In this document: in pieces, positions 44,434 through 53,066 of the stretch | Layout of the letters: each line of letters starts with the position of its first letter | Numbering within the stretch: position 1 is the stretch's first letter | DNA from: UMGS1696 sp963642885 | GTDB taxonomy: Bacteria; Bacillota; Clostridia; Oscillospirales; CAG-272 | Assembly (NCBI GenBank): GCA_963642885.1 | Contig: CAVIJI010000006.1 | Location: forward strand, 17,035 to 81,034 | Direction: 5' to 3' | DNA length: 64,000 nucleotides | Notes under the pieces: generated by a model | The model's input: only the letters and a program-made list of their open reading frames with translations | The model's database searches: none | What the model was told of the DNA's origin: nothing | Made by a program: the position numbers and the translations under genes

Positions 44434-46179
44434 TTAAAGACCGCGCTTAATGTAGTGTGTGTGGAGAAGCTCATGAGCCTTGTGTGAATTGGGTTCACCG
44501 AGGAATTCCTCGTAAACCTTCTTGATGAGCGGGTTTTCATGAGACTTTCTGTACTCGAGCTTTTCGGAGTCTGCCTTGTAAAGAACGGATGCACGGAGAC
44601 TCTTGAGGTCGACATTGTTGCGTACAGATGCGGGCTGGAGAGGCTGACCGCCGCCGTTTACACATCCGCCGGGACAAGCCATTATCTCGATGAACTGAAC
44701 ATCGTATGTTCCGTCCTGAACACCGCGGAGAAGCTTATTCGCATTAGCTGTACCTGATGCAACTGCTACCTTGAGCTCGATATCGCCGAGCTTGTACTTA
44801 GCGAACTTGATGCCTTCAGTACCGCGAACTTCGTCGAATTCGAGTTTTTCAAGAGGCTTTCCTTCGATAACTTCGGCAGCCGTACGGAGAGCGGCTTCCA
44901 TAACACCGCCTGTAGCACCGAAAATTGCGCCTGCACCGGAACCGATGTCGATAGGCTGATCGAACTTTTCGTCGGAGAGTGCCTTGAAGTCGATACCGGC
45001 CTGGGAGATCATTCTTCCGAGTTCACGTGTTGTAACGGCAATGTCAACACCGGGTATACCGTTTACATCCTGACCTTCTCTGCCAACCTCGAACTTCTTA
45101 GCTGTGCAGGGAATAGCGGAAACGAATACGATATCTTCGGGGTTGAGACCGAGCTTTTCTGCGAAGTATGTCTTGTACATTGCGCCGAACATCTGCTGAG
45201 GAGACTTGCATGTTGAGAGGTTTTCGGTCATTTCGGGGAAGTAATGTTCACAGTACTTAACCCATCCGGGTGAGCAGGATGTAATCATCGGGAGTACGCC
45301 GCCGTTCTTAACTCTGCCGAGGAATTCGGTAGCTTCTTCCATGATTGTAAGGTCGGCTGTGAAGTTCATGTCGTATACGCCGTCGAAGCCGAGCTTCTTG
45401 AGAGCGGATACCATCTTGCCTTCAACATCCGTACCGGGTTCGTAGCCGAAGCATTCGCCGATAGTAGCACGTACAGAGGGTGCACAGCAAATAGCAACAT
45501 GCTTTTTGGGATCGGAGATAGCATCGAGAATCTTCTGAGTATCGTCTTTTTCATAAAGAGCACCTACGGGACAAGCTACGATACACTGACCGCAGTTGAT
45601 ACATGAGGTCTCTGCGAGAGGTTTTTCGAATGCGCTTTCGATCTTGGAGTCGAAGCCGCGGTTTGCAACTCCGATAGCACCGATGCCCTGAAGCTTGTTG
45701 CAGGCAGCAACACAGCGACGGCAGAGGATACACTTGGAGTTATCTCTGATAATGGAAACAGAGGAATTATCGATTTCGGGCTTGCTTTCCTTGGGAGAAT
45801 AGCAGAAACGGTCTTCGTCTACTTTGTATTCCTGGCAAAGCTTCTGAAGTTCGCACGTTGTAGAACGAACGCATGTAAGACATTTCTTGTTATGAGCGGA
45901 AAGAACGAGCTCGAGGTTTGACTTTCTGACTGATCTGATTTTGGGAGTGTTTGTCTGAATTTCCATGCCTTCGTTTACGGGATATACGCAGGCTGCAACG
46001 AGGCCTCTCGCGCCCTTAACTTCAACGAGACATAAACGGCAAGCACCGATCTGGTTTATATCTTTAAGATAGCAGAGTGTGGGGATGTCGATGTTGGCGT
46101 ATCTGCAGGCTTCAAGAACAGTTATGCCGGCAGGCACGGAATAATCGGCACCGTTTATTTTTACATTTACCATATTCAT
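44434..46179 (-). CDS. hydA: [FeFe]-hydrogenase catalytic subunit HydA (NADH-linked trimeric type)
   Basis: 581 aa. From the N terminus: a [2Fe-2S] domain (CYLKD, CRLCLVEV), the HCCC cluster (HNKKCLTCVRSTTCELQKLC), two [4Fe-4S] sites (CILCRRCVAAC, CINCGQCIVAC), then the H-cluster domain with L1 TSCSPGW, L2 IPCTAKKFE and L3 MACPGGCVNGGG. A small-subunit tail follows. It produces or oxidises H2. With HydB and HydC in the same operon it should form the soluble trimeric enzyme, often electron-bifurcating with NADH and ferredoxin. L1 has Ser where the textbook motif is TSCCPxW. Last gene of the operon. Confidence 0.95.
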   Translation of the reverse strand: MNMVNVKINGADYSVPAGITVLEACRYANIDIPTLCYLKDINQIGACRLCLVEVKGARGLVAACVYPVNEGMEIQTNTPKIRSVRKSNLELVLSAHNKKCLTCVRSTTCELQKLCQEYKVDEDRFCYSPKESKPEIDNSSVSIIRDNSKCILCRRCVAACNKLQGIGAIGVANRGFDSKIESAFEKPLAETSCINCGQCIVACPVGALYEKDDTQKILDAISDPKKHVAICCAPSVRATIGECFGYEPGTDVEGKMVSALKKLGFDGVYDMNFTADLTIMEEATEFLGRVKNGGVLPMITSCSPGWVKYCEHYFPEMTENLSTCKSPQQMFGAMYKTYFAEKLGLNPEDIVFVSAIPCTAKKFEVGREGQDVNGIPGVDIAVTTRELGRMISQAGIDFKALSDEKFDQPIDIGSGAGAIFGATGGVMEAALRTAAEVIEGKPLEKLEFDEVRGTEGIKFAKYKLGDIELKVAVASGTANANKLLRGVQDGTYDVQFIEIMACPGGCVNGGGQPLQPASVRNNVDLKSLRASVLYKADSEKLEYRKSHENPLIKKVYEEFLGEPNSHKAHELLHTHYIKRGL

Positions 46180-46201
46180 TTATTAATTCCGACCCTTTCA
46201 A

Positions 46202-48004
46202 TTATTTCTTGGAGATAGCGCCGAACTTACACTTTTCGATACAAGCTCCGCACTTTACGCACTTTTCCTTGTTAATAACGTGAGCTTCTTTAACCTTACC
46301 TGAAATAGCTCCGGCAGGACAGTTTCTCGCACAGAGAGTACAGCCGCGGCACTTATCGGGATCGATTTCGTAGGAGAGAAGCTTCTTGCAGACACCTGCG
46401 GGACACTTCTTATCAACGATGTGTGCGATGTATTCATCACGGAAGAAGTGAAGCGTTGAGAGAATCGGGTTAGGAGCTGTCTGACCGAGAGCGCAAAGAG
46501 AAGCGGATTTGATGTAGTTAGCGAGCTCTTCGAGCTTATCGAGGTCTTCCATCTCACCGTTGCCGGATGTAATCTTGTTAAGGATTTCGAGAAGTCTTAC
46601 GGTACCGATACGGCAGGGAGAACACTTACCGCAGGATTCATCAACCGTGAACTCAAGGAAGAACTTCGCGATATCAACCATACATGTGTCTTCGTCCATT
46701 ACAATAAGTCCGCCGGAACCCATCATACAGCCGATCTTTGTAAGGTTATCGAAGTCGATTGCGGTGTCGATAAGAGATGCGGGGATACATCCGCCTGAAG
46801 GACCGCCCGTCTGAGCTGCCTTGAATTTCTTGCCGTTCGGGATACCACCGCCGATTTCTTCGATGATTTCGCGGAGTGTTGTACCCATAGGAATCTCAAC
46901 GAGACCTGTGTTCTTAATCTTACCGCCGAGAGCGAATACCTTTGTACCCTTAGAGCCTTCGGTACCCATTGATGCGAACCAATCCGCACCCTTGAGGATA
47001 ATCTGAGCTACGTTTGCGTATGTTTCAACGTTGTTAACTATTGTAGGCTGACCCCACAGACCCTTTACTGCCGGGAACGGAGGACGCGGACGAGGTTCAC
47101 CGCGGTTGCCTTCGATGGATGTAAGAAGCGCTGTTTCTTCACCGCATACAAATGCGCCTGCACCGAGACGGATATGAATATCGAAGTTGAAGCCTGTTCC
47201 GAAGATATCCTTGCCGAGCAGACCGTATTCTCTTGCCTGTTCGATAGCAATGTTAAGTCTCTTAACTGCGATAGGATACTCGGCACGAACGTAAATCCAA
47301 CCTTCGTCTGCACCGATAGCGTAACCTGCGATTGCCATAGCTTCGAGAACCGCATGAGGGTCACCTTCGAGGACGGAACGGTCCATGAATGCACCCGGGT
47401 CGCCTTCATCGGCATTACATACTACGTATTTCTTATCGGAAACGGATGCTCTCGCAAACTGCCATTTACGTCCTGTGGGGAATCCGCCGCCGCCTCTTCC
47501 GCGAAGACCGGATGCGAGGATTGTCTGAATTACATCTTCGGGAGTCATTTCCTTCAGAACCTTAGCGAGTGCGAAGTAACCGTCCATGGCGATGTATTCA
47601 TCGATTTGTTCGGGGTTGATTACACCGCAGTTACGGAGGGCAACTCTCTTCTGCTTCTTGTAGAATGCCGTCTGGCTGAGGGAAGCGGCAACCGCTTCAT
47701 CTTCACCGTGAGCATCGCCTGTTTCATTGTAAACAAGACGTTCTACGATACGGCCTTTAAGGAGGTGCTCGGAAACGATTTCGGGAATGTCATCGGGAGT
47801 AACTCTTGAATAAAAGGTTCCTTCGGGGTAGATAATCATAATCGGGCCGAGTGCGCAAAGACCGAAGCATCCGGTTTGAACTATCTTGACCTCTTCATCA
47901 AGGCCTTTATTTTTAAGCTCTTCGGCGAGCTTTTCGCGGATGGCTTGGCTGCCTGAGGATGTACATCCGGTACCACCGCACACCAGTACATGAGAACGAA
48001 TCAT
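46202..48004 (-). CDS. hydB: HydB, NuoF-like flavoprotein subunit of the hydrogenase
   Basis: 600 aa. A thioredoxin-like [2Fe-2S] domain comes first (CGGTGCTSSG, CFGLCALGP), then the NuoF core with NADH- and FMN-binding motifs (GRGGGGFPTGRKW, NADEGDPGAFMDRS, FVCGEETALL) and a [4Fe-4S] site (SCGKCSPCRIGT). Two ferredoxin-type clusters end the protein (CRGCTLCARNCP, CVKCGACIEKC). It carries the NAD(H) site and is the place of electron bifurcation in studied homologs. A strong ribosome binding site (GGAGG) precedes it, and 22 bases separate it from hydA. Confidence 0.95.
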   Translation of the reverse strand: MIRSHVLVCGGTGCTSSGSQAIREKLAEELKNKGLDEEVKIVQTGCFGLCALGPIMIIYPEGTFYSRVTPDDIPEIVSEHLLKGRIVERLVYNETGDAHGEDEAVAASLSQTAFYKKQKRVALRNCGVINPEQIDEYIAMDGYFALAKVLKEMTPEDVIQTILASGLRGRGGGGFPTGRKWQFARASVSDKKYVVCNADEGDPGAFMDRSVLEGDPHAVLEAMAIAGYAIGADEGWIYVRAEYPIAVKRLNIAIEQAREYGLLGKDIFGTGFNFDIHIRLGAGAFVCGEETALLTSIEGNRGEPRPRPPFPAVKGLWGQPTIVNNVETYANVAQIILKGADWFASMGTEGSKGTKVFALGGKIKNTGLVEIPMGTTLREIIEEIGGGIPNGKKFKAAQTGGPSGGCIPASLIDTAIDFDNLTKIGCMMGSGGLIVMDEDTCMVDIAKFFLEFTVDESCGKCSPCRIGTVRLLEILNKITSGNGEMEDLDKLEELANYIKSASLCALGQTAPNPILSTLHFFRDEYIAHIVDKKCPAGVCKKLLSYEIDPDKCRGCTLCARNCPAGAISGKVKEAHVINKEKCVKCGACIEKCKFGAISKK

Positions 48005-48026
48005 AAGTGTTTTTTCCTCCTAAAAG

Positions 48027-48398
48027 TTATATCTTGGTTGCGCCGATTGTGTATTCGGTAACTACGTTACCGCCTTTGATATGCTTTTCGATAACTTCGG
48101 CGGCTTTATCGGGATTCATTTTAACGTATGTAACCTTTTCCTTATCTTTTTCGTAAACCTCTACAACAGGCTCATACTGGCAAATGCCAATGCATCCTGT
48201 CTGAGTTACCGTTACCTTTTCGGAAAGACCTGCTTCGGTGATTCCCTCAACAAACTTGTTGAGAACGGGACGGGCACCGGCTGCGATACCGCAGGTTGCC
48301 ATTCCGACTACGACTCTGATGTCTCCGCTGGAGGTACGTACAGAAACCTTGTCCTGCATTTTGGCTTTTATGGCCTTGAGTTCCTCAAGTGACTTCAT
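48027..48398 (-). CDS. thioredoxin-like [2Fe-2S] ferredoxin
   Basis: 123 aa. Cysteines in MATCGIAAGA and TGCIGICQYEP form the C-x(n)-C ... C-x3-C pattern of thioredoxin-like [2Fe-2S] proteins. It resembles the N-terminal domain of HydB and the HydC core, as a stand-alone unit. It lies directly before hydB, so an electron-transfer role in the hydrogenase is likely; some operons of this type carry exactly this extra gene. The ribosome binding site is AAAGGA. Confidence 0.88.
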   Translation of the reverse strand: MKSLEELKAIKAKMQDKVSVRTSSGDIRVVVGMATCGIAAGARPVLNKFVEGITEAGLSEKVTVTQTGCIGICQYEPVVEVYEKDKEKVTYVKMNPDKAAEVIEKHIKGGNVVTEYTIGATKI

Positions 48399-48460
48399 AA
48401 CTAAAGTTCCTTTCGATATTTAAATTAAATTAATAGCTGTTTTTCCGCATCGAAATATTC

Positions 48461-49009
48461 TCATAACAGAGTATATTGTTCGCGCAGGTTTCCGTCTATC
48501 CACATAAGAACATCGGGCTCGGCGAGAGATATGTCGTCTCCCAGTACCTCGCGGATTTCACGGCATGAGAGTTTTACCTCGCCTTTTTCTGTTTTGTGGA
48601 TAAACGTAAAATCAATGTCGGGAGAGCCCTGAATTAATGTTGTTACGGTGGATGTCATGTCTCCCAACGGTATAAAATCAATGTGATGCCTTCCGAATAC
48701 GGCTTTTGTTGTGGTTCCGTGTTTTTCGCTTACCTTTTCGGATACGGATTCGATTTTCACATATCCGCCGGTCATTTCGGCAAGCATTTTCAAGAACGGT
48801 ATACCGAGACCGACTTTGCGTGTTTTTCTTGTCGTGAAAAACGGATTGTCGAGTTTTTCAAGCTGCTCCGCCGTCATTCCGCATCCGTTGTCGCTCACGG
48901 TGAAGGTAAGCCATTCTCCTTCTTCGACTATCGTTATGACGATTTCGGACGCACCTGCTCTTACGGAGTTCATAGAGATGTCAAGAACGTAAAGTGATAA
49001 CTCATCCAT
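48461..49009 (-). CDS. HATPase_c-domain protein (histidine-kinase-type ATPase without kinase core)
   Basis: 182 aa. The GHKL fold shows in the N box (LDISMNSVRAGA), the G1 box (VSDNGCGMT), an F box (NPFFTTRKTRKVGLGIPFL) and a glycine-rich lid region. There is no dimerisation or phospho-acceptor domain. The start at 49009 overlaps the PHP gene by eight bases. It belongs to a signalling set found in hydrogenase operons (ATPase, PHP, DRTGG, RsbW-like). I infer regulation of hydrogenase synthesis or activity; the target is unknown. Confidence 0.82.
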   Translation of the reverse strand: MDELSLYVLDISMNSVRAGASEIVITIVEEGEWLTFTVSDNGCGMTAEQLEKLDNPFFTTRKTRKVGLGIPFLKMLAEMTGGYVKIESVSEKVSEKHGTTTKAVFGRHHIDFIPLGDMTSTVTTLIQGSPDIDFTFIHKTEKGEVKLSCREIREVLGDDISLAEPDVLMWIDGNLREQYTLL

Positions 49010-49757
49010 CCGTTTTTTCCTTTCCGATTCCGAGAAGATAATCAATCAGACGGTTGCGTACAAAGGAGCTTGAATACGGCTCGTCATCGAGCGGAATCGA
49101 GAATTCCGCTTCGGATATGCTCCAAAGATTGTGAGCATCGGACGATACCGCTCTTGAAAGATTTTTCAAAAGCGGAAAGCGCTTTTCGTACTCCGTCAGC
49201 GAATCGGCATCGTTCAGTTCAAACGCGGTATATCCTATGTCCTCGGGAAAAGCTCCGAGAACGGATACGATGCCGTTTGATGTACGGTCGATATGAGCGG
49301 GGTAACAAACTCCTCCGCGGGACAAAACCGCTTCGAAAGCATCCTCTACGGTGAGATCCGTGGCGTTGAGCAGGAGTGCTTCCTCCTCGCCGCAAATCTC
49401 GTCGTTTTCATCGAGTATGTATTGATGACCGAATATTTCGGGCTTGTTGGGAATAAGTATGCGGTGTGAGTCGACGAATTTGTCGAATTTCATCGCATCG
49501 GCCAACTCGCGGAACAAGCAGACAACGTGAATATCTTCCGCTGTCGTCAGCTCCATTCCGGGAACCGGAATCAGTCCCTGAAGTCTGGCTTGTGCAAAGA
49601 AAGCCGGACAATTTTTCGACGTATTGTGATCCGTTAGAGCAATGATATTAAGTCCGTTGAGCAGTGCCATACCGACAATGTTCGAAGGAGTCATATCGTC
49701 ATCACCGCATGGAGAGAGACATGAATGAATGTGAAGGTCACAGAAGTAATCTCTCAT
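49002..49757 (-). CDS. PHP-domain metallophosphoesterase, hydrogenase operon
   Basis: 251 aa. PHP metal-binding motifs are FCDLHIHSCLSPCG at the N terminus, ALTDHNTSKN, GMELTTAEDIHVV, CYPAHIDR, and SSDAHN near the C terminus. The family includes phosphoesterases such as histidinol phosphatase and the RNase AM type; in a hydrogenase operon with a kinase-like ATPase it may act as a protein or nucleotide phosphatase, which is inference. The start at 49757 has GGAGGGAG upstream. It is coupled to the following ATPase gene. Confidence 0.85.
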   Translation of the reverse strand: MRDYFCDLHIHSCLSPCGDDDMTPSNIVGMALLNGLNIIALTDHNTSKNCPAFFAQARLQGLIPVPGMELTTAEDIHVVCLFRELADAMKFDKFVDSHRILIPNKPEIFGHQYILDENDEICGEEEALLLNATDLTVEDAFEAVLSRGGVCYPAHIDRTSNGIVSVLGAFPEDIGYTAFELNDADSLTEYEKRFPLLKNLSRAVSSDAHNLWSISEAEFSIPLDDEPYSSSFVRNRLIDYLLGIGKEKTDG

Positions 49758-49771
49758 TTTCTCCCTCCGTC

Positions 49772-50095
49772 TCAGATAAGCCGAGAAATTTCGGCACAAA
49801 GCTCATAAACGGTTTTATCGGATGAAAGTACATTCACGGAATTCTCACGCGCCGATTCGAGTGCGTCGGGAAGAAGCTCAACACCCTCCGCGAGCACTAT
49901 TGCCGCGGCATCGGAAAGACTGGCGACTGCTATAACATTCGCGTTTGACATTATAGTCAGCCACAGGTTGCCGCTTTTTACGTGGCTCATGGCTCGGCTC
50001 AGAAAGTCTCCGGCGTACACACCGTTGAATTCACAATCACAGTCGCCGCAGATTTTTTTCAGTCCGAGTGTGACGGACAGTTCGGATAAAGTCAT
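49772..50095 (-). CDS. DRTGG-domain protein (copy 2), hydrogenase operon
   Basis: 107 aa, the size of a single DRTGG domain, a fold found near CBS pairs in phosphotransacetylase and in regulatory pyrophosphatases, probably for nucleotide binding. Typical stretches are GVYAGDFLSRAMSHVKSGNLWLT (read as the DFLSRAM and NLWLT parts) and the AIVLAEG helix. Its ATG overlaps the stop of the sensory hydrogenase gene as ATGA, which ties the two together. A second DRTGG gene lies at 51911-52279. Confidence 0.78.
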   Translation of the reverse strand: MTLSELSVTLGLKKICGDCDCEFNGVYAGDFLSRAMSHVKSGNLWLTIMSNANVIAVASLSDAAAIVLAEGVELLPDALESARENSVNVLSSDKTVYELCAEISRLI

Positions 50096-51432
50096 TTTTT
50101 ATCCTCCGTTGTTTTTTCGATACAGCCGAGTTTGTTCAGCCCGCACGGCATCGAGTCGTCGGCGTGTTGTTTTAAATATTCATGGAACAGCTCACGCATT
50201 ATGACAGTGCATTCATCCGCGTTTGTTTCGCCTTTTACGATATCCTCCGCGAATGCAATGCATGTCGGAGCTCCGCAGGAGCCGCAGTCTGTTTTCGGCA
50301 GACCTTCCGCAATGTTTTCGATTTCATTCATCATCCTTTTGGCTTCATGAATGTCATCGGAAAGAAGATTGTACGGGCTGTATTCCACTTGGTTTTCATT
50401 AAAGAATTTATCCGGAATCCATTCGCTCGCCGGTCTGTTGGGAGAAACCGGCAGATATCTCTTAAGTGCCTTAAGCCTTGCCTGCGCAATGTACGGATTG
50501 GAGACGGTCATCGCACCTCCCACACAGCCGCCGCTGCAGGCGTTCAGCTCAACGAAATCGAGACTCGTCATTTCTTCGTTCTCGATTTGGTCGAGAACCT
50601 TGATGCAGTTCTCGATACCGTCGGCCGCAAGATATCTTTCGTTCATGATTGCGGATGCCTCACCTCCGGTTGTCGCCCAGCCGATACCTATCATACCTGA
50701 TTCGGTTGAGTCGCAGGCTTCACCTCTGTGCTTCTTCATGATATCGAGAAGCTCAAAGTAAACATCCCTTACGGAAATGGTGGCATCTATATAGTTTCGC
50801 TCTCCCGCAAAATTGTTTTTTATGTAGCTCACCTTAGCGGGACAAGGTGAAATAAAGATTATACCTATGTCGTCGTCTGTAAGCTCGGGATGCTCTTTTT
50901 TAGCTTTTTCTCTCGCGAGATACGCCGCTATGTCGACGGGCGGAAGAATAGGCATTACGTTTTCACACAGGAAAGGATAATTCATACTTATCATGCGTGT
51001 TATCGTAGGGCAGGCAGAGCTTATGACGGGTTTTTTGATGTCGTATCGTTTTATGTATAACCGCGTGTATGCCGTAACCAATTCGGCGGCGCAGGCAACC
51101 TCATACACGTCATCGAATCCCATTAAACGAAGTCCGTTCAGAATGTATCCGATGTCATCCAGATTGTTGAATTGACCGTAAAGCGACGGCGCGGGAAGCG
51201 CGACCTTGTACTTGTATTCGAAAATGCATGAGATGGGGTCATGGGTTGCTTTTTTTGCTTTATACGGACATACTTTAATACATTCACCGCAGTCAATACA
51301 TCTTGCGGGATTTATTACGGCGTGACCGCCGCGAATTCTGATGGCTTCCGTAGGACATCGCTTGAGGCAGGTGGTGCATCCTTTGCATTTTTCCGTATCA
51401 AGCGAAACGGAGTGCTTGTATTCTTGGACCAT
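50092..51432 (-). CDS. HydS-like sensory [FeFe]-hydrogenase with C-terminal Fe-S domain
   Basis: 446 aa. Two [4Fe-4S] sites open the protein (CKGCTTCLKRCP, CIDCGECIKVCP). A hydrogenase large-subunit domain follows with altered H-cluster loops: SSACPTI, SPCPAKVS and ACSGGCVGGA. The C terminus has the cluster domain TDCGSCGAPTC...C. Divergent loops and no small-subunit tail match HydS proteins, thought to sense H2 or redox state and not to turn over quickly. No PAS domain is seen. The ribosome binding site is GAGGTG. It is embedded with two DRTGG, two ATPase and one PHP gene. Confidence 0.85.
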   Translation of the reverse strand: MVQEYKHSVSLDTEKCKGCTTCLKRCPTEAIRIRGGHAVINPARCIDCGECIKVCPYKAKKATHDPISCIFEYKYKVALPAPSLYGQFNNLDDIGYILNGLRLMGFDDVYEVACAAELVTAYTRLYIKRYDIKKPVISSACPTITRMISMNYPFLCENVMPILPPVDIAAYLAREKAKKEHPELTDDDIGIIFISPCPAKVSYIKNNFAGERNYIDATISVRDVYFELLDIMKKHRGEACDSTESGMIGIGWATTGGEASAIMNERYLAADGIENCIKVLDQIENEEMTSLDFVELNACSGGCVGGAMTVSNPYIAQARLKALKRYLPVSPNRPASEWIPDKFFNENQVEYSPYNLLSDDIHEAKRMMNEIENIAEGLPKTDCGSCGAPTCIAFAEDIVKGETNADECTVIMRELFHEYLKQHADDSMPCGLNKLGCIEKTTEDKK

Positions 51433-51495
51433 TGGTACACCTCGATATGACTGTTTTCGACGGTATACTGGCTTCGGTGTTCTAAATACGATAGG

Positions 51496-51918
51496 TTATA
51501 ATTTCACACTCATCGTAATTGTCGTTCCGACGCCTACAGTAGTGTCGATATCCATTCGGTCGGTGTATTTTTTCATGTTAGGAAGACCCATTCCGGCACC
51601 GAAGCCGAGAGCTCTGATGCTGTCACGGGCGGTAGAGTAACCCTCCTGCATGGCAAGCGGAACATCCGGAATACCGGGGCCGGTATCCTTCAGGATGATT
51701 ACTATTTCATCGTCTCTTACCTCAACATCAGCTACACCGCCGTTCGCGTGAATAACCATGTTGATTTCGCCTTCGTACATTGCTATGGAAACCCGTCTTA
51801 TTACATCCGGCGAGAATCCGAGCTGACGGAGTTTTTTCTTGACCAGAACAGATGCCTCTCCCGCTGATGAAAAATTTTCACCGTCAACGTCAAAGTGGAA
51901 TCTGATCGGGTCAGACAT
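51496..51918 (-). CDS. RsbW-like ATP-binding protein (anti-sigma/Ser kinase family)
   Basis: 140 aa of the GHKL family. The N box is SIAMYEGEINMVIHANGG and the G1 box KDTGPGIPDV, then GFGAGMGLPNMKKYTD as the lid and G2 region. It resembles RsbW/SpoIIAB-type Ser/Thr kinases but has no partner anti-anti-sigma gene nearby. The start at 51918 has GGGAGG upstream and overlaps the preceding DRTGG gene by eight bases. Probably part of the phosphorylation circuit that regulates the hydrogenase. Confidence 0.85.
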   Translation of the reverse strand: MSDPIRFHFDVDGENFSSAGEASVLVKKKLRQLGFSPDVIRRVSIAMYEGEINMVIHANGGVADVEVRDDEIVIILKDTGPGIPDVPLAMQEGYSTARDSIRALGFGAGMGLPNMKKYTDRMDIDTTVGVGTTITMSVKL

Positions 51919-52279
51919 GAGCAGCCTCCCTGCGAGAAGGATCGTTTCCGAGTCCTGCCGTATAGAGAAGACCGCACGCCTCGTATGCACGCAGAGTCGA
52001 ACGCAGCACCGTTATTCCGCATTCATCGGCTAATGCAATCATTTCGTCTGTAGGAGTTTTGCTTCTTACAAATACGATACACACCATGTCCATCATATTT
52101 GCGGTGCGAATTACCTGAGAATTGGAAAGACCTGTGAGAAGCACACCCTGATCCTTAACGAAAGCAAGAACGTCGCTCATCATATCACTGCAGCAGGCGG
52201 AAAACACATCGTTGTCGAGGTGCTCCTTTCCGCAAAGCACGTCAGCGCCGAGAAGCTGTTGTATTTCTCTTATCTTCAT
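51911..52279 (-). CDS. DRTGG-domain protein (copy 1), hydrogenase operon
   Basis: 122 aa. A DRTGG-like domain with a VFSACCSDMMSDVLAF segment (matching the AGDFLSRAMSHV region of the second copy), GLSNSQVIRTANMMDM and a C-terminal YEACGLLY helix. It lies between hydC and the RsbW-like gene, to which it is coupled by an eight-base overlap. Probably a small nucleotide-binding regulator. Confidence 0.76.
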   Translation of the reverse strand: MKIREIQQLLGADVLCGKEHLDNDVFSACCSDMMSDVLAFVKDQGVLLTGLSNSQVIRTANMMDMVCIVFVRSKTPTDEMIALADECGITVLRSTLRAYEACGLLYTAGLGNDPSRREAAHV

Positions 52280-52424
52280 GTTTATACCTCAATATGCCGC
52301 GCGGCAAATACAGGATAAGCCGAATAACCTGAGTTTTCGCGTGAAAACAAGCTTAAATCGGCGTTTCCGCATAGTCAGAATAATGTATTGTTTGTTTGGA
52401 ACGTGCCGAATAATTATAGTCGGA

Positions 52425-52922
52425 TCAGTCCTGATATTTTGCGAGAATATCCTTCAGCATTGAGGGCTCGAGTCTGCCGTAAACATCCTCGCCGATTGTC
52501 ATAACCGGAGCAAGGCCGCACGCACCGATACATCTTGTTGCGTCAAGGCTGAAACGAAGGTCGGATGTGATGGAACCGCTTGTGATGCCGAGCATTTCCT
52601 GAAGCTTATCCATGATTATACCGGAACCCTTAACGTAGCAAGCTGTTCCAAGACAGACTGCAACGGGGTGAGAGCCCTTCGGGTTGAGCTGGAACTGAGA
52701 ATAGAATGTAACAACACCGAAAACTTCCGAATAGGGAACATCGAGTTCGGCTGCTATGTGCTTTTGAACTTCAACCGGAAGGTATCCGTAAATATCCTGA
52801 GCCTTCTGAAGTACGGGCATGAGAGCGCCTGCCTGATTCTTGTACTCTGCGATAACCGCGTCGAGTTCTGCCAGCTGTTCGGCAGTACCTTTGAACGGAA
52901 CAGATGTCATTGCTTTTTTCAT
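52425..52922 (-). CDS. hydC: HydC, NuoE-like [2Fe-2S] subunit of the hydrogenase
   Basis: 165 aa, thioredoxin-like ferredoxin of NuoE type. The four cluster cysteines are in CLGTACYVKG and RCIGACGLAP. A helical N-terminal part (VLQKAQDIYGYLPVEVQ) is as in NuoE. It forms the electron-entry subunit of the HydABC trimer and is the first gene of the operon; the other two subunits follow six regulatory/electron-transfer genes later. The ribosome binding site is GGAGG. A 145-base gap after it holds no gene. Confidence 0.94.
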   Translation of the reverse strand: MKKAMTSVPFKGTAEQLAELDAVIAEYKNQAGALMPVLQKAQDIYGYLPVEVQKHIAAELDVPYSEVFGVVTFYSQFQLNPKGSHPVAVCLGTACYVKGSGIIMDKLQEMLGITSGSITSDLRFSLDATRCIGACGLAPVMTIGEDVYGRLEPSMLKDILAKYQD

Positions 52923-52969
52923 AAAGCTGTTTTCCTCCTGAAATGGATATTGAATTAATATTTGTGTTC

Positions 52970-52987
52970 TATATCATTATTGATATA
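52970..52987. promoter_or_regulatory. palindrome upstream of hydC, candidate operator
   Basis: TATATCA (52970-52976) and TGATATA (52981-52987) form a perfect inverted repeat with a four-base centre, 48 bases before the hydC ATG. No clear -35 was found, so the exact promoter is not assigned. It is not a Rex-type TTGTTAA box. Confidence 0.5.
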
Positions 52988-52992
52988 ACGGT

Positions 52993-53038
52993 TTCGAAAA
53001 AATACCGCGCCTTTTTTCGAAAGCAAGAACGCGGCTTT
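52993..53038 (-). terminator. terminator of the mrp gene
   Basis: Minus-strand CCGCG and CGCGG arms (53030-53034, 53005-53009) enclose a partly paired loop and are followed by TATTTTTTC. Confidence 0.6.
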
Positions 53039-53066
53039 TGAAATCGGGTTATATGATATATCTGAA

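Noticed and set aside
52970..52987. Rex operator before hydC
   Set aside because: The palindrome TATATCA/TGATATA does not match TTGTTAA-N4-TTAACAA; kept only as a generic operator candidate.
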